22,519 nt of DNA from a virus, in the IMG/VR virus record IMGVR_UViG_3300010885_068918, positions 1 through 22,519 of that record. One strand, 5' to 3'. Position 1 is the stretch's first letter, and the number at the start of each line of letters is the position of its first letter. Both the position numbers and the translations under genes were made by a program. Positions 15,188-21,974 of this stretch are shown piece by piece. A model generated the notes under the pieces. That model saw only the letters and a program-made list of their open reading frames with translations. It searched no databases and was not told the DNA's origin.

Positions 15188-15600
15188 TAAGAAATTTGAG
15201 ATTTTTCTTCTATCATATTAGTAACCCGGTTTTTCCCCTTTTCCCCTATAGGAATAGGATTTCCGTATTCGCTAATCTGAACAAATCTTATGTTGGTTTT
15301 TAGTACTATAACCTGATTCCCTGTGTAAACGTCATGAGCTCTTGCTTCCATGTAAAGAGTAACCGATGTATTACCGATTCTAGAAGGATACCCGTATATC
15401 TTTAGAAGCTGTCCTTCTTTTGCTGGTTTTTCGAAATTACATTTATCTATAGATACGGTAACCATTCTAGGAGAATCACAAAGCTGCATAGAATATCCTG
15501 CTGCTGCAGCATCGATCCACGCCAAAAGTTTACCCCCGAAAAGATTACCGTGAAACCCTAAATCTGATTTTTTAATTGGGTGGGTATTCAATAATTCCAT
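15187..15600 (-). CDS. Hotdog-fold acyl-CoA thioesterase (YciA-like)
   Basis: This 137-residue protein has the acyl-CoA thioesterase signature [19 protein letters not shown] (17-35), with D30 in the usual active-site position, then [20 protein letters not shown] and [12 protein letters not shown]. It fits cytosolic YciA/BACH-type enzymes, which hydrolyse acyl-CoA to free acid and CoA as hexamers. Length is normal. Its stop overlaps the start of the homocysteine-methyltransferase gene (TAATG), so it is translated with methionine synthase. In Bacteroidota chromosomes thioesterases are common, but one coupled to metH in a phage-like region is unusual. A biochemical link between them is not known to me; co-acquisition from a host is one explanation. 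Confidence 0.9.
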   Translation of the reverse strand: MELLNTHPIKKSDLGFHGNLFGGKLLAWIDAAAAGYSMQLCDSPRMVTVSIDKCNFEKPAKEGQLLKIYGYPSRIGNTSVTLYMEARAHDVYTGNQVIVLKTNIRFVQISEYGNPIPIGEKGKNRVTNMIEEKSQIS

Positions 15601-15601
15601 T

Positions 15602-15988
15602 TTACTTTTCTATATGTCTATCCCACTTACCTCTGCTGTCCAGCCTAAAAGCTCCTATAAAATTCATTTTCCATAGGGAAGGTTCTATTAGCGAAAGGAA
15701 AAATATTCCATTATCTCTTTGGTATAAATAATAGTCATATCCAATTACAGGTTCAAATGAAAATTCAGATTTATAAACTAAATCATTCCATTGGAAATCA
15801 CTTACGAGATTTTCATATTCTTTTTTAAGTTCTTCGAATTTTGTCATGAATCCTCTGTTAACTTTTTCAACTGAGGATCTTTTCCATGCAGCAATATCGT
15901 CTGGTTTTATCGAAGGAGCTCCGATATTAGTTCCGTAAGGCATTAACCCCGGAAAATCTACCATATTATCTGGTTTTTTTCCTTCCAT
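15602..15988 (-). CDS. DUF2452-like conserved protein
   Basis: This 128-residue protein contains TKFEELKKEYENLVSDFQWN, SEFSFEPVIGYDYYLYQRDNG and IGAFRLDSRGKWDRH, which I recognise as the DUF2452 pattern (FEELKKEY...W...V..S.F.FEPV.G..YHLY...G..FLSLI.P..W...IG.F.L.S..KW). The family occurs in bacteria, Bacteroidota included, and phages, and has no established function. The C-terminal half is likely a beta-rich fold. It is separated from the thioesterase gene by one base and from the upstream gene by one base, so it is part of the same unit. Confidence 0.8.
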   Translation of the reverse strand: MEGKKPDNMVDFPGLMPYGTNIGAPSIKPDDIAAWKRSSVEKVNRGFMTKFEELKKEYENLVSDFQWNDLVYKSEFSFEPVIGYDYYLYQRDNGIFFLSLIEPSLWKMNFIGAFRLDSRGKWDRHIEK

Positions 15989-15989
15989 T

Positions 15990-16175
15990 TTATTTGCTAT
16001 CTACTTTGTAATAAAAATAATCTCTATTAGGTTCGTCATCAGAACCCCCAAGAAGTTCACATATTAATTTTGCGTAAGATTCAGAAAGACTAAAAGCCAT
16101 TACCGTATCCCTATTTTCCCCTGTGTCTGGATTTGTGTATCTGGAAACTATATTCCAGTGGGTATTTATTTTCAT
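15990..16175 (-). CDS. Hypothetical protein, 61 residues
   Basis: The start is taken at the ATG at 16175 (MKINTHWNIVSRYTNPDTGE) rather than the in-frame ATG at 16187, because a 30-residue upstream frame stops two bases before it (TAAATATG), matching the junction style here. The protein looks like a small beta-alpha fold with YAKLICELLGG helix and DYFYYKVDSK strand. No family is recognised. Confidence 0.68.
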   Translation of the reverse strand: MKINTHWNIVSRYTNPDTGENRDTVMAFSLSESYAKLICELLGGSDDEPNRDYFYYKVDSK

Positions 16176-16177
16176 AT

Positions 16178-16270
16178 TTAGAACCATCCTCTATAAGAAT
16201 TTGACATTGCTTTTATTTTCTCTTCTTGTATAAAATTCAAAAACGAAAATAAAGATTTTATTTTTCTCAT
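16178..16270 (-). CDS. Possible micro-protein, 30 residues
   Basis: This frame begins MRKIKSLFSFLNFIQEEKIK and ends SNSYRGWF. Its ATG overlaps the TGA of the 22-residue frame upstream (ATGA), and its TAA is two bases from the next ATG. It could form a basic amphipathic helix. Coding is supported only by the junctions and the absence of any other explanation for this stretch; comparison with related phages is needed to settle it. Confidence 0.45.
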   Translation of the reverse strand: MRKIKSLFSFLNFIQEEKIKAMSNSYRGWF

Positions 16271-16335
16271 CTTAATTTATTTAGTATATCTCTTAACATG
16301 GAAAATCTCCATTTGTGCAGTATTCTTCTTATCAT
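16267..16335 (-). CDS. Possible micro-protein, 22 residues
   Basis: The frame from ATG at 16335 to TGA at 16267 encodes a very basic amphipathic peptide beginning MIRRILHKWRFSMLRDILNK. It starts four bases after the capsid-like gene's stop, in the common TAATATG context, and its stop overlaps the next ATG. It may be a genuine micro-protein or only a link in translational coupling. Confidence is limited by length. Confidence 0.4.
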   Translation of the reverse strand: MIRRILHKWRFSMLRDILNKLR

Positions 16336-16339
16336 ATTA

Positions 16340-17200
16340 CTATTTAATAAAAAGTAATTTTTTCCAGAAAGGTCTTTTGAAATCTCTAACCCTTATAACA
16401 TCTAATGAATCTTCAGCTCCGTCCATGTTAATAATAGCCTGACGATACATAAGAGTTATTTTTTTATCCCCTGATGTATCTGTAAATTCCTCCGTAGATT
16501 TATCTCCTTGTATAAAATAAACCCCAGGCTCAGTAGATTTAGTTCTTTTACCTATAATAATTCTATTCTCCGTATATTCGCTATTTCTATCGACAAATAC
16601 CTGAATTTTATCCGCTATAGTTCCTATAAAATCAATATGCCCTGGTTCAGAAACCTCTTTTGTTTGTCTATAAACAAAATTAGGGGATTCCATAATATAT
16701 GTTGAATATTTCGGAGGACAAACTATAAAATCTGCATTTCCTCTTCTTGTTTTATGCCCTATAAAATTCGATTTGAGTAATATTTTTTTAATCATATCGT
16801 TATAGTTTTCAAAATGGAAGGAAAAATAAGATTCCGATATAAATCTAAGTAGAAATCTATTCCATCTAGATTTTCTCAATTCATTATTTCTTGTAATTTC
16901 AGAAAGATTGTAATATCTAGAGAGTAGAAGTTTTTGGTTCTCTGATTTAGCCTCATTCTCTAAAGTGGATGCCATCATTTCATTTACGTCTATTCCATGA
17001 AGCGAATTTAAATCCGAAGATAATCCTCGGGATAATGTAGAAGAAACCCTATAGGATTCTAATTGGTAAATTTTCTGTTTGGTTTCCAATTCAAATGTTC
17101 CGTACCCGTCTTCATCTGCCCCCATTTTTCCATCGAGATAAAACAAAACCCCTGTAGAGTTTGTATTAGATATTTTAAAAGCTGTGTCTGTAAAATTCAT
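16340..17200 (-). CDS. Short T4 gp23-family-like capsid protein paralogue
   Basis: This 286-residue protein resembles the T4 gp23/gp24 capsid family in two places. Around residues 50-95, YRVSSTLSRGLSSDLNSLHG then IDVNEMMASTLENEAKSENQ parallels the ELAQDL..VHGLDA..EL..IL..EI..E.NR segment of gp23. Around 150-225, GNADFIVCPPK, IDFIGTIADKIQVFVD, ENRIIIGKRT and EPGVYF parallel GNW.IAS...V, FAG.L.GK..VYID, D.F.VGYKG and DAGIYYAPY. It is much shorter than T4 gp23 (521) or gp24 (427), so it could be a vertex or minor capsid protein, a decoy or a remnant. A TATAAATA-type sequence precedes it. Neighbours are metabolic rather than structural, which is odd. The assignment rests on motif memory. Confidence 0.58.
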   Translation of the reverse strand: MNFTDTAFKISNTNSTGVLFYLDGKMGADEDGYGTFELETKQKIYQLESYRVSSTLSRGLSSDLNSLHGIDVNEMMASTLENEAKSENQKLLLSRYYNLSEITRNNELRKSRWNRFLLRFISESYFSFHFENYNDMIKKILLKSNFIGHKTRRGNADFIVCPPKYSTYIMESPNFVYRQTKEVSEPGHIDFIGTIADKIQVFVDRNSEYTENRIIIGKRTKSTEPGVYFIQGDKSTEEFTDTSGDKKITLMYRQAIINMDGAEDSLDVIRVRDFKRPFWKKLLFIK

Positions 17201-17214
17201 TATTTATATTTATA
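17201..17214 (-). promoter_or_regulatory. Double TATAAATA box (possible T4-type late promoter)
   Basis: On the coding strand two overlapping TATAAATA octamers (17214-17207 and 17208-17201) directly precede the capsid-like start codon. TATAAATA is the late-promoter consensus of T4-like phages, and the downstream gene resembles a structural protein. Against this, the distal box would put the transcript start only about one base before the ATG, and AT-rich DNA makes such octamers likely by chance. It may simply be an A-rich translation-initiation region. Confidence 0.3.
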
Positions 17215-17236
17215 TTTTATATTCCCAAAACCTATT

Positions 17237-17758
17237 TTAGTTTCTGGTTTCAAAGAGATTTACTTTTAGCAGATCGGATGTGTTTTCTACAAGATCAATA
17301 TAAGTCAATTCATTTTCTAAATGGTCTAAAGTCATACAAATCCTAGTAAATCCTTCTTCTTTCTCTTCCTCTATCTTACCTATCCACGAATCCCAGTTTT
17401 CGCTAATTAGATTTACGAATCCTTCTGGACTTCCTCTTTGGATATATCTTTCTATGAATTCTTTTTTTCTTTTTTTCGCAGGGTAAATTAGATAATACTC
17501 AATCCCATTCTCTTTAAGTGCATTTCTAACTTCTTCATGAGATGATACGAAAACGTATTTGTATTTTCCTACATTCTCTTTTATGTGATTGATATAGTTA
17601 TTAGGAAATTCTGGGTTCCTTTCCTTTGTGTTGTTACCCTCCGAATCTTTGACCCAACTGAAGTGACTTGAATCACTATCTATAGAGATTCCTTTATTTC
17701 TTTCGTGGTAATAAGTTTTTCCTACCCCAGGAAATGCTGATATAATTCTAGTTTCCAT
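17237..17758 (-). CDS. P-loop NTPase/kinase-like protein
   Basis: The ATG at 17758 gives a 173-residue protein starting METRIISAFPGVGKTYY with a Walker A loop (8-15). The longer frame reaching 17884 runs into the upstream gene, has no family-like sequence and is rejected. DSDSSHFSWVKDSEG, NNYINHIKENVGKYKYVFVS and ISENWDSWIGKIE match a family seen in phages and bacteria that looks like a nucleotide or small-molecule kinase. The substrate is unknown. It lies 5 bases after the upstream gene and is followed by the AT-rich spacer before the capsid-like gene. Confidence 0.82.
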   Translation of the reverse strand: METRIISAFPGVGKTYYHERNKGISIDSDSSHFSWVKDSEGNNTKERNPEFPNNYINHIKENVGKYKYVFVSSHEEVRNALKENGIEYYLIYPAKKRKKEFIERYIQRGSPEGFVNLISENWDSWIGKIEEEKEEGFTRICMTLDHLENELTYIDLVENTSDLLKVNLFETRN

Positions 17759-17763
17759 ATTTT

Positions 17764-18330
17764 TTAACTTAAGTATTTTGACATATTTTTGGCTGCTTGA
17801 AAAGCATCTTCCATAGTTTCTATTATTCTTGCACCTCTTTTCTTGAATGGTATGACATAGGAAATCCCATCTTCCTCTATCCATTTCTTTTCCAATTCAT
17901 CTGATTCTTCATATGTTCTTTTAAAATCACTTTCAAAAATTTCCCATTCGTCTTTGGTATAGTCTTCTTTTTTAGGCTCGTGGCCCTCGTCAAAAAGTCT
18001 ATCCCCTATTTTAAATAACTGTCCACCCCTGTGGGTATATCCAAACATACCTTCTATTATTGGATTTTCTGTTCCGTAGGTATCTTCTTGTATCACAGCA
18101 GCAACCCCATTTGGGTATTCCTCATCGATCATTAATTTATTTTTAATATACCACTTACCGAGATTAAAATCCCCAATATAATCCCCATTAGGGGAAAGAA
18201 AAGAATTTTCTAATGTGTGTTCATCATTAGGTCCAAATGTATGAGTTCCTATTTTACCACCAGTTAATCTTTCAATCTCTTTTATATCTTCTATTGAGAT
18301 TTCTTTATCCTTAGATGTTTTACTTTCCAT
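17764..18330 (-). CDS. Hypothetical protein, 188 residues
   Basis: This acidic soluble protein has no recognised family. A Lys/Glu-rich N-terminal helix (SIEDIKEIERLTGGKIG) is followed by a Gly/aromatic beta region (YIGDFNLGKWYIKNK, GMFGYTHRGGQLFKIG) and an acidic helical part with ESDELEKKWIEEDG. It ends DAFQAAKNMSKYLS. No membrane segment or motif for catalysis is visible. It is five bases downstream of the LpxH-like gene's... stop side on the map (18336) and five bases before the P-loop gene, so it is in the same unit. Confidence 0.7.
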   Translation of the reverse strand: MESKTSKDKEISIEDIKEIERLTGGKIGTHTFGPNDEHTLENSFLSPNGDYIGDFNLGKWYIKNKLMIDEEYPNGVAAVIQEDTYGTENPIIEGMFGYTHRGGQLFKIGDRLFDEGHEPKKEDYTKDEWEIFESDFKRTYEESDELEKKWIEEDGISYVIPFKKRGARIIETMEDAFQAAKNMSKYLS

Positions 18331-18335
18331 TTTAT

Positions 18336-19028
18336 TTAATTTAATTGTTTCAATTCAAATTCATCATTATCATAGATTATGTAACTGTTATTTTCAATCC
18401 AGTCTCCACAATTTAAATAATGTATTCCTTTTATGATCTTATCTGCTGGGGTGTGTATATGTCCAGCGATTACACCTTTGCATCCTCTTTCTTTAGCTTG
18501 ATAAACTAATTGGTTTTCGAAATCTGTAATAAATTTAATTGCATTTTTAACTTTATTTTTTAAGTATTTGCTTAAAGATTTCTTGTGTCCTAGTTTCTTT
18601 AGAAAATGGTCTATGCCTATAGCCATTTCGTACCCCACTGACCCTAAAACCCCTAGCCATTTCATAGATACTATTCCGTCATATAAATCCCCGTGTGTTA
18701 TGTAGTACCCATTCCATACATATTCATCTAGTATTTTTATGTTTATCCCTAAATTCATAGGTGAATAATTCCTTAAAAAATCATCATGATTCCCAGTAAT
18801 ATAAATCACTTGGGTTCCTTTCTTAGAATAAGAAAGTATTTTACGAATTAAATTTGTAAAATCCTGGGTCCAATAGTGTCTTTTCTTCAGTAACCACCCA
18901 TCAATAAAATCCCCTACTATAAAAAGATATTTGGGTTCATATTGTTTTAACGTTTCCAATAATTCTGAAGCTTTGCTTCCTTTACTTCCTAAATGTACAT
19001 CCGAGATGAACAATGCTTCTATTTTCAT
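18336..19028 (-). CDS. LpxH-like metallophosphoesterase (UDP-2,3-diacylglucosamine diphosphatase-like)
   Basis: The ATG at 19028 (ATGA overlap with the glycosyltransferase gene) is preferred over an in-frame TTG at 19034, giving 230 residues. Motifs are D10-x-H12, G39-D40 (VGDFIDGW), G79-N80-H81-D82, T111-H112-G113-D114 and G189-H190-I191-H192. The SDVHLGSKGS start and the GDFIDGW segment are typical of the LpxH/LpxH-like branch, which removes UMP from UDP-2,3-diacylglucosamine in lipid A synthesis at the inner membrane. The basic helical insert (KKLGHKKSLSKYLKNKVKNA, 144-163) could contact membrane lipid. Whether this copy acts on lipid A precursor or another diphosphate is unknown. Confidence 0.85.
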   Translation of the reverse strand: MKIEALFISDVHLGSKGSKASELLETLKQYEPKYLFIVGDFIDGWLLKKRHYWTQDFTNLIRKILSYSKKGTQVIYITGNHDDFLRNYSPMNLGINIKILDEYVWNGYYITHGDLYDGIVSMKWLGVLGSVGYEMAIGIDHFLKKLGHKKSLSKYLKNKVKNAIKFITDFENQLVYQAKERGCKGVIAGHIHTPADKIIKGIHYLNCGDWIENNSYIIYDNDEFELKQLN

Positions 19029-19735
19029 TTCCAATAATTTTTATCTTCTGTAAACCATGCTTTATTTCTGTGATTGAAAAAAGATCCTATCATTAATTTT
19101 AGCATATAGGTTACCCCTTTATTTTCAAATCTACGTGGAGGGGTAAAAACCACATTATTAATTCTACCGAATTTATTTGGTCTAATTTTTTTGGATAGTT
19201 GATAATCCTCTGCTATTTTAATTTCCTCGTCAAATCCATTTAATTCTCTGAATGTGTCGCTTTTAATTAACATGTAACCTCCCAGACAGAAAGGGGTTGA
19301 CCATTTTGATAGTATTTGTATGAAATCAAAAAATTTATACACATAATTATACTTTCCATTATCACTTCTAAATTTAACTGTCGTCAGATCTAGATTTCTT
19401 TTTTTAGCTAATAATAATGATCTTTTTATTGTCTTAGGATCTAACAAAAACACATCAGAATCTAGGAATAACACGTAAGGTGTTTTAACAAGTTTAAATC
19501 CATTATTTCTCGCTCTTGCAGGAAGTCCTCCTTCCATCAAATACAAATCAAATAAATCCGAATTGTCTTCTAGTCTTTTAAGTAAATCTTGTTTTGTTAT
19601 ACCGTCATTTGATGCATCGCATACAATTACTTTTACCCTCCGAATACCTGATTGATAGTTTAAGAGATCGAGTGTTTTTAGTATAACGCTCTTCTCGTTT
19701 TTACAAGGTATTACGATTGTTAATAGATCTTTCAT
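19025..19735 (-). CDS. Family 2-like glycosyltransferase (GT-A fold)
   Basis: This 236-residue protein has the GT-A family 2 layout: an N-terminal nucleotide-binding strand (LTIVIPCKNE, 5-14), VIVCDASNDGIT (37-47), GLPARARNNG (70-79), the metal-binding DSD at 92-94 (LFLDSDVF), CLGGYMLIKSD (150-160) and the catalytic-region acidic pair E176-D177 in IAEDYQLSK. It would transfer a sugar from a nucleotide-sugar; donor and acceptor are not deducible. No transmembrane segment is clear, but the C-terminal MLKLMIGSFF may contact membrane. It overlaps the LpxH-like gene by four bases, suggesting a joint role, perhaps in altering the host envelope or in DNA or virion glycosylation. Confidence 0.9.
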   Translation of the reverse strand: MKDLLTIVIPCKNEKSVILKTLDLLNYQSGIRRVKVIVCDASNDGITKQDLLKRLEDNSDLFDLYLMEGGLPARARNNGFKLVKTPYVLFLDSDVFLLDPKTIKRSLLLAKKRNLDLTTVKFRSDNGKYNYVYKFFDFIQILSKWSTPFCLGGYMLIKSDTFRELNGFDEEIKIAEDYQLSKKIRPNKFGRINNVVFTPPRRFENKGVTYMLKLMIGSFFNHRNKAWFTEDKNYWK

Positions 19736-19772
19736 AATTTAATTAGAAATCGGTGCTTTAATATGTGGATGT

Positions 19773-20513
19773 TTAATTAACATAATTATAATCTTCGTAT
19801 TTCTTATTTTTTGAATTTATCCTCCATAAAATAGTTGGACATGGAATTCCTATTTGTCTAGATGCTTCTGCTAAACTTTCATATTTAATATCATCAATAA
19901 TTACTGATCTCATATTTGTTGGTTTTTTACCTTTTCTTTTATCGCTTAAGTTCTTTTTTGTTTCTTCCGAATGATTTTTCCCAAAGAATGAATTTTTTTC
20001 TCCAGATCTTTCGTATTCTAAGTGTTTAATGCATCTTTTAGCCCCTGTTGATATTCTAAGACTACAAATTTCACAAAATGAAATAGATTTTCCGTCTTTC
20101 CAGTTTGGATTTTTTTCCATTGGATAGGAATGCAATTTATCTATTTCTTCTTTGGACATTCTATCGTATCTTTCCCTTATACTTTTTGTCATTCTTTTTA
20201 TGATTTCCTCTCGATTGGGATTTTTTGATAAATTATCGCCACCATTGGATTTCATACCTATATTATATTTTGGGTTCATATCTAGATAATATTGTTCTCT
20301 TTCCAATAAAATATCTAAACTGCATTCTTCAATCACTTCAAAGATGAAATTATGGCTCCCGTATTTAATCCAAGCTCTTTGGAGATGGAAATTACCGTGT
20401 TTTCCTAGGTTTAATTGGTTTCTGTGGGTTTTCCATCTTTTTTGTATATTTTTAGAAGATCCATAATATAGATCCCCATTAATTAAGTTTTGAATTTTGT
20501 ATATCCCAATCAT
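19773..20513 (-). CDS. Freestanding GIY-YIG homing endonuclease with NUMOD modules
   Basis: This 246-residue protein has an N-terminal GIY-YIG nuclease domain: G3-I4-Y5, the YYG variant at 16-18, catalytic R26 and a Glu in LEREQYYLD (about 73). It then has a DNA-binding part: NPNWKDG (135-141) and GEKNSFFGKNHSEETKK (171-187) as NUMOD3-like repeats, and IIDDIKYESLAEASRQIGIP (205-224) as a NUMOD1/helix-turn-helix module. A putative zinc site lies between (C147-x2-C150-x10-C161-x2-H164). It makes a site-specific DNA cut that spreads its own gene. It lies directly downstream of the thymidylate synthase gene, where T4-like phages often carry GIY-YIG enzymes, but it is not in an intron: thymidylate synthase is uninterrupted. 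Confidence 0.93.
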   Translation of the reverse strand: MIGIYKIQNLINGDLYYGSSKNIQKRWKTHRNQLNLGKHGNFHLQRAWIKYGSHNFIFEVIEECSLDILLEREQYYLDMNPKYNIGMKSNGGDNLSKNPNREEIIKRMTKSIRERYDRMSKEEIDKLHSYPMEKNPNWKDGKSISFCEICSLRISTGAKRCIKHLEYERSGEKNSFFGKNHSEETKKNLSDKRKGKKPTNMRSVIIDDIKYESLAEASRQIGIPCPTILWRINSKNKKYEDYNYVN

Positions 20514-20572
20514 ATTATTTTTTATTTTATATATCTTCTAAATAAAAAATATTAAATGGTAGTCCTAGAAAA

Positions 20573-21658
20573 TCAATTGGATAGCGGCATTTTTATTGCT
20601 GGATGAGATTGATAGTTTTCAATAATAAAATCAGTGCTATCTAAATGTGTCAATAAACTCAAATCTTCAGATAGGGATTTATAAAAATCATCTGTCTTCA
20701 AATGTTTCAATGTTGCTAGAGGATATGGTTCTCTTGTCAATTGCTCCTTAATTCCGTCTATTTGATTAAGATATATGTGACAATCCCCCATATTCGCAAT
20801 TAATTCATCGGGAACCATATTAACCATTTTTCCTATAATTTCTAATAGTAGTGCGTATGAACTGATATTAAATGGCGTTCCAAGTGGAACATCTTGACTT
20901 CTGGCATTATACATTAGAGAAATTGCCCTACTAGGTACAGGATATAATTCATTAATCTCTTTATGAGTTACTTCAAAAAAATCTGTAGGTTCAAATAGAT
21001 TTTTATATGTTTTTGATGCTAAATCTAATCGTTCCTCTATACTCAACTCTCTCGTATAAACTTGAAATCCATAATGACAAGGTGGAAGAGTCATTTGGTC
21101 TAGTTCAGCAGGATTCCACGCAGTGACCATTAATCTTCTTGAATCTGGATTTGTTTTAAGGTCGCTGATTAGGCTTGCAATCTGGTCAAGTTTAGGTACT
21201 TCTTTGAAATGAGTTACTGAACCATGATTATATCCAGATGGAATCTTGTCATATCCTCCCCAAGCTCTCCACTGTGCCCCATAAATTGGACCTAATTCAC
21301 CCCACTTCTTAGCAAACTCATCATCTGTTTTGATTAACTCAACAAATCGTTCCATTGTGGTCTCTTCATCAGTATAATAGGTAAAACGCTTGTATGCGTC
21401 ACCGTCCCATATATGACAGTTGTTGTCAACAAGGAACTTGATGTTTGTATCCCCACGTAAAAACCACAACAATTCTGTTACAATTCCTTTGAAATACATC
21501 TTTTTTGATGTAATCAGTGGAAATCCCTCACTCATCTTGTGTCTGATTTGTCTTCCAAATAAAGATAGTGTTCCTGTACCTGTTCTGTCTTGTTTTGTAA
21601 CTCTATTATCTAGAATATCTTGGAGTAAGTCTGTGTATTGTTTATCTAGACTGTTCAT
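20573..21658 (-). CDS. thyA: Thymidylate synthase, phage type with insertion
   Basis: This 361-residue enzyme converts dUMP and methylene-THF to dTMP and DHF in the cytoplasm. Conserved features include RTGTGTLSLFG (25-35), the GELGPIYGAQWR segment (120-131), DSRRLMVTAWNP (172-183), catalytic C194 in LPPCHYGFQVY, ARSQDVPLGTPFN (252-264) and HPAIKMPLSN at the end. It is about 100 residues longer than E. coli ThyA (264), with much of the extra in an insertion at about 202-246 (TRELSIEERLDL...VPSRAISLMY). A gene one step upstream carries a similar insertion-like segment. The start overlaps a 49-residue frame by 17 bases. No intron or frame break is present. Confidence 0.95.
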   Translation of the reverse strand: MNSLDKQYTDLLQDILDNRVTKQDRTGTGTLSLFGRQIRHKMSEGFPLITSKKMYFKGIVTELLWFLRGDTNIKFLVDNNCHIWDGDAYKRFTYYTDEETTMERFVELIKTDDEFAKKWGELGPIYGAQWRAWGGYDKIPSGYNHGSVTHFKEVPKLDQIASLISDLKTNPDSRRLMVTAWNPAELDQMTLPPCHYGFQVYTRELSIEERLDLASKTYKNLFEPTDFFEVTHKEINELYPVPSRAISLMYNARSQDVPLGTPFNISSYALLLEIIGKMVNMVPDELIANMGDCHIYLNQIDGIKEQLTREPYPLATLKHLKTDDFYKSLSEDLSLLTHLDSTDFIIENYQSHPAIKMPLSN

Positions 21659-21791
21659 TGATGATTTGTTTTAATCGTTTAATCTCAGCAATCACATCAT
21701 CACCTAATTCAATCTTAGACATCATTGATAAGTCTACTACTTGAGAGTACAATACTTTGATTAACTCGTCTTTTGCTTCTTCTTTACTCAT
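21642..21791 (-). CDS. Small protein, 49 residues, overlapping thymidylate synthase start
   Basis: A short frame runs from ATG at 21791 (MSKEEAKDELIKVLYSQVVD) to TAA at 21642, overlapping the thymidylate synthase start by 17 bases. It is acidic and helical, ending EIKRLKQIINEQSR. Composition is normal for coding, and the overlap couples it to thymidylate synthase translation. No family is recognised. Confidence 0.68.
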   Translation of the reverse strand: MSKEEAKDELIKVLYSQVVDLSMMSKIELGDDVIAEIKRLKQIINEQSR

Positions 21792-21797
21792 AACTTT

Positions 21798-21974
21798 CTA
21801 TTTTTTTGGGTTTAGTTCGTTTTCAATAATCTTTACCATTTCATCAAATGATATGTTCTTTTCGTCAGCTTGTTTTTGTATAAAGTCTTCGGAAAGATGA
21901 ATATATTCAGCTTTAGGTGTTCTATCAATCTCTTGAGACGCCCTTAATAATTTAGATATTAATTCTTTATTCAT
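21798..21974 (-). CDS. Small protein, 58 residues
   Basis: The frame from ATG at 21974 to TAG at 21798 begins MNKELISKLLRASQEIDRTP and continues through SEDFIQKQADEKNISFDEM to ENELNPKK. It is charged and helical, and starts 8 bases inside the 3' end of the upstream gene. It ends 6 bases before the next small gene. No family is recognised, but the tight overlap and composition favour a real gene. Confidence 0.7.
   Translation of the reverse strand: MNKELISKLLRASQEIDRTPKAEYIHLSEDFIQKQADEKNISFDEMVKIIENELNPKK

Noticed and set aside
11401-15600. Host-chromosome or prophage-flank origin of the metH segment.
   Set aside because: Junction style, strand and codon look are continuous with the phage-type genes on both sides, though contig-level evidence would be needed to exclude it fully.
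15723-15730. TATAAATA on the + strand.
   Set aside because: It lies inside a - strand gene with no + strand gene downstream; chance occurrence in AT-rich DNA.
15601-16340. Cobalamin riboswitch upstream of the methionine synthase genes.
   Set aside because: The upstream stretch is occupied by coupled coding frames and I saw no B12-box-like sequence.
17759-17884. Longer start for the P-loop protein.
   Set aside because: It overlaps the upstream 188-residue gene by 121 bases and has Cys/Arg-rich non-family sequence; the ATG at 17758 begins right at the Walker A strand.
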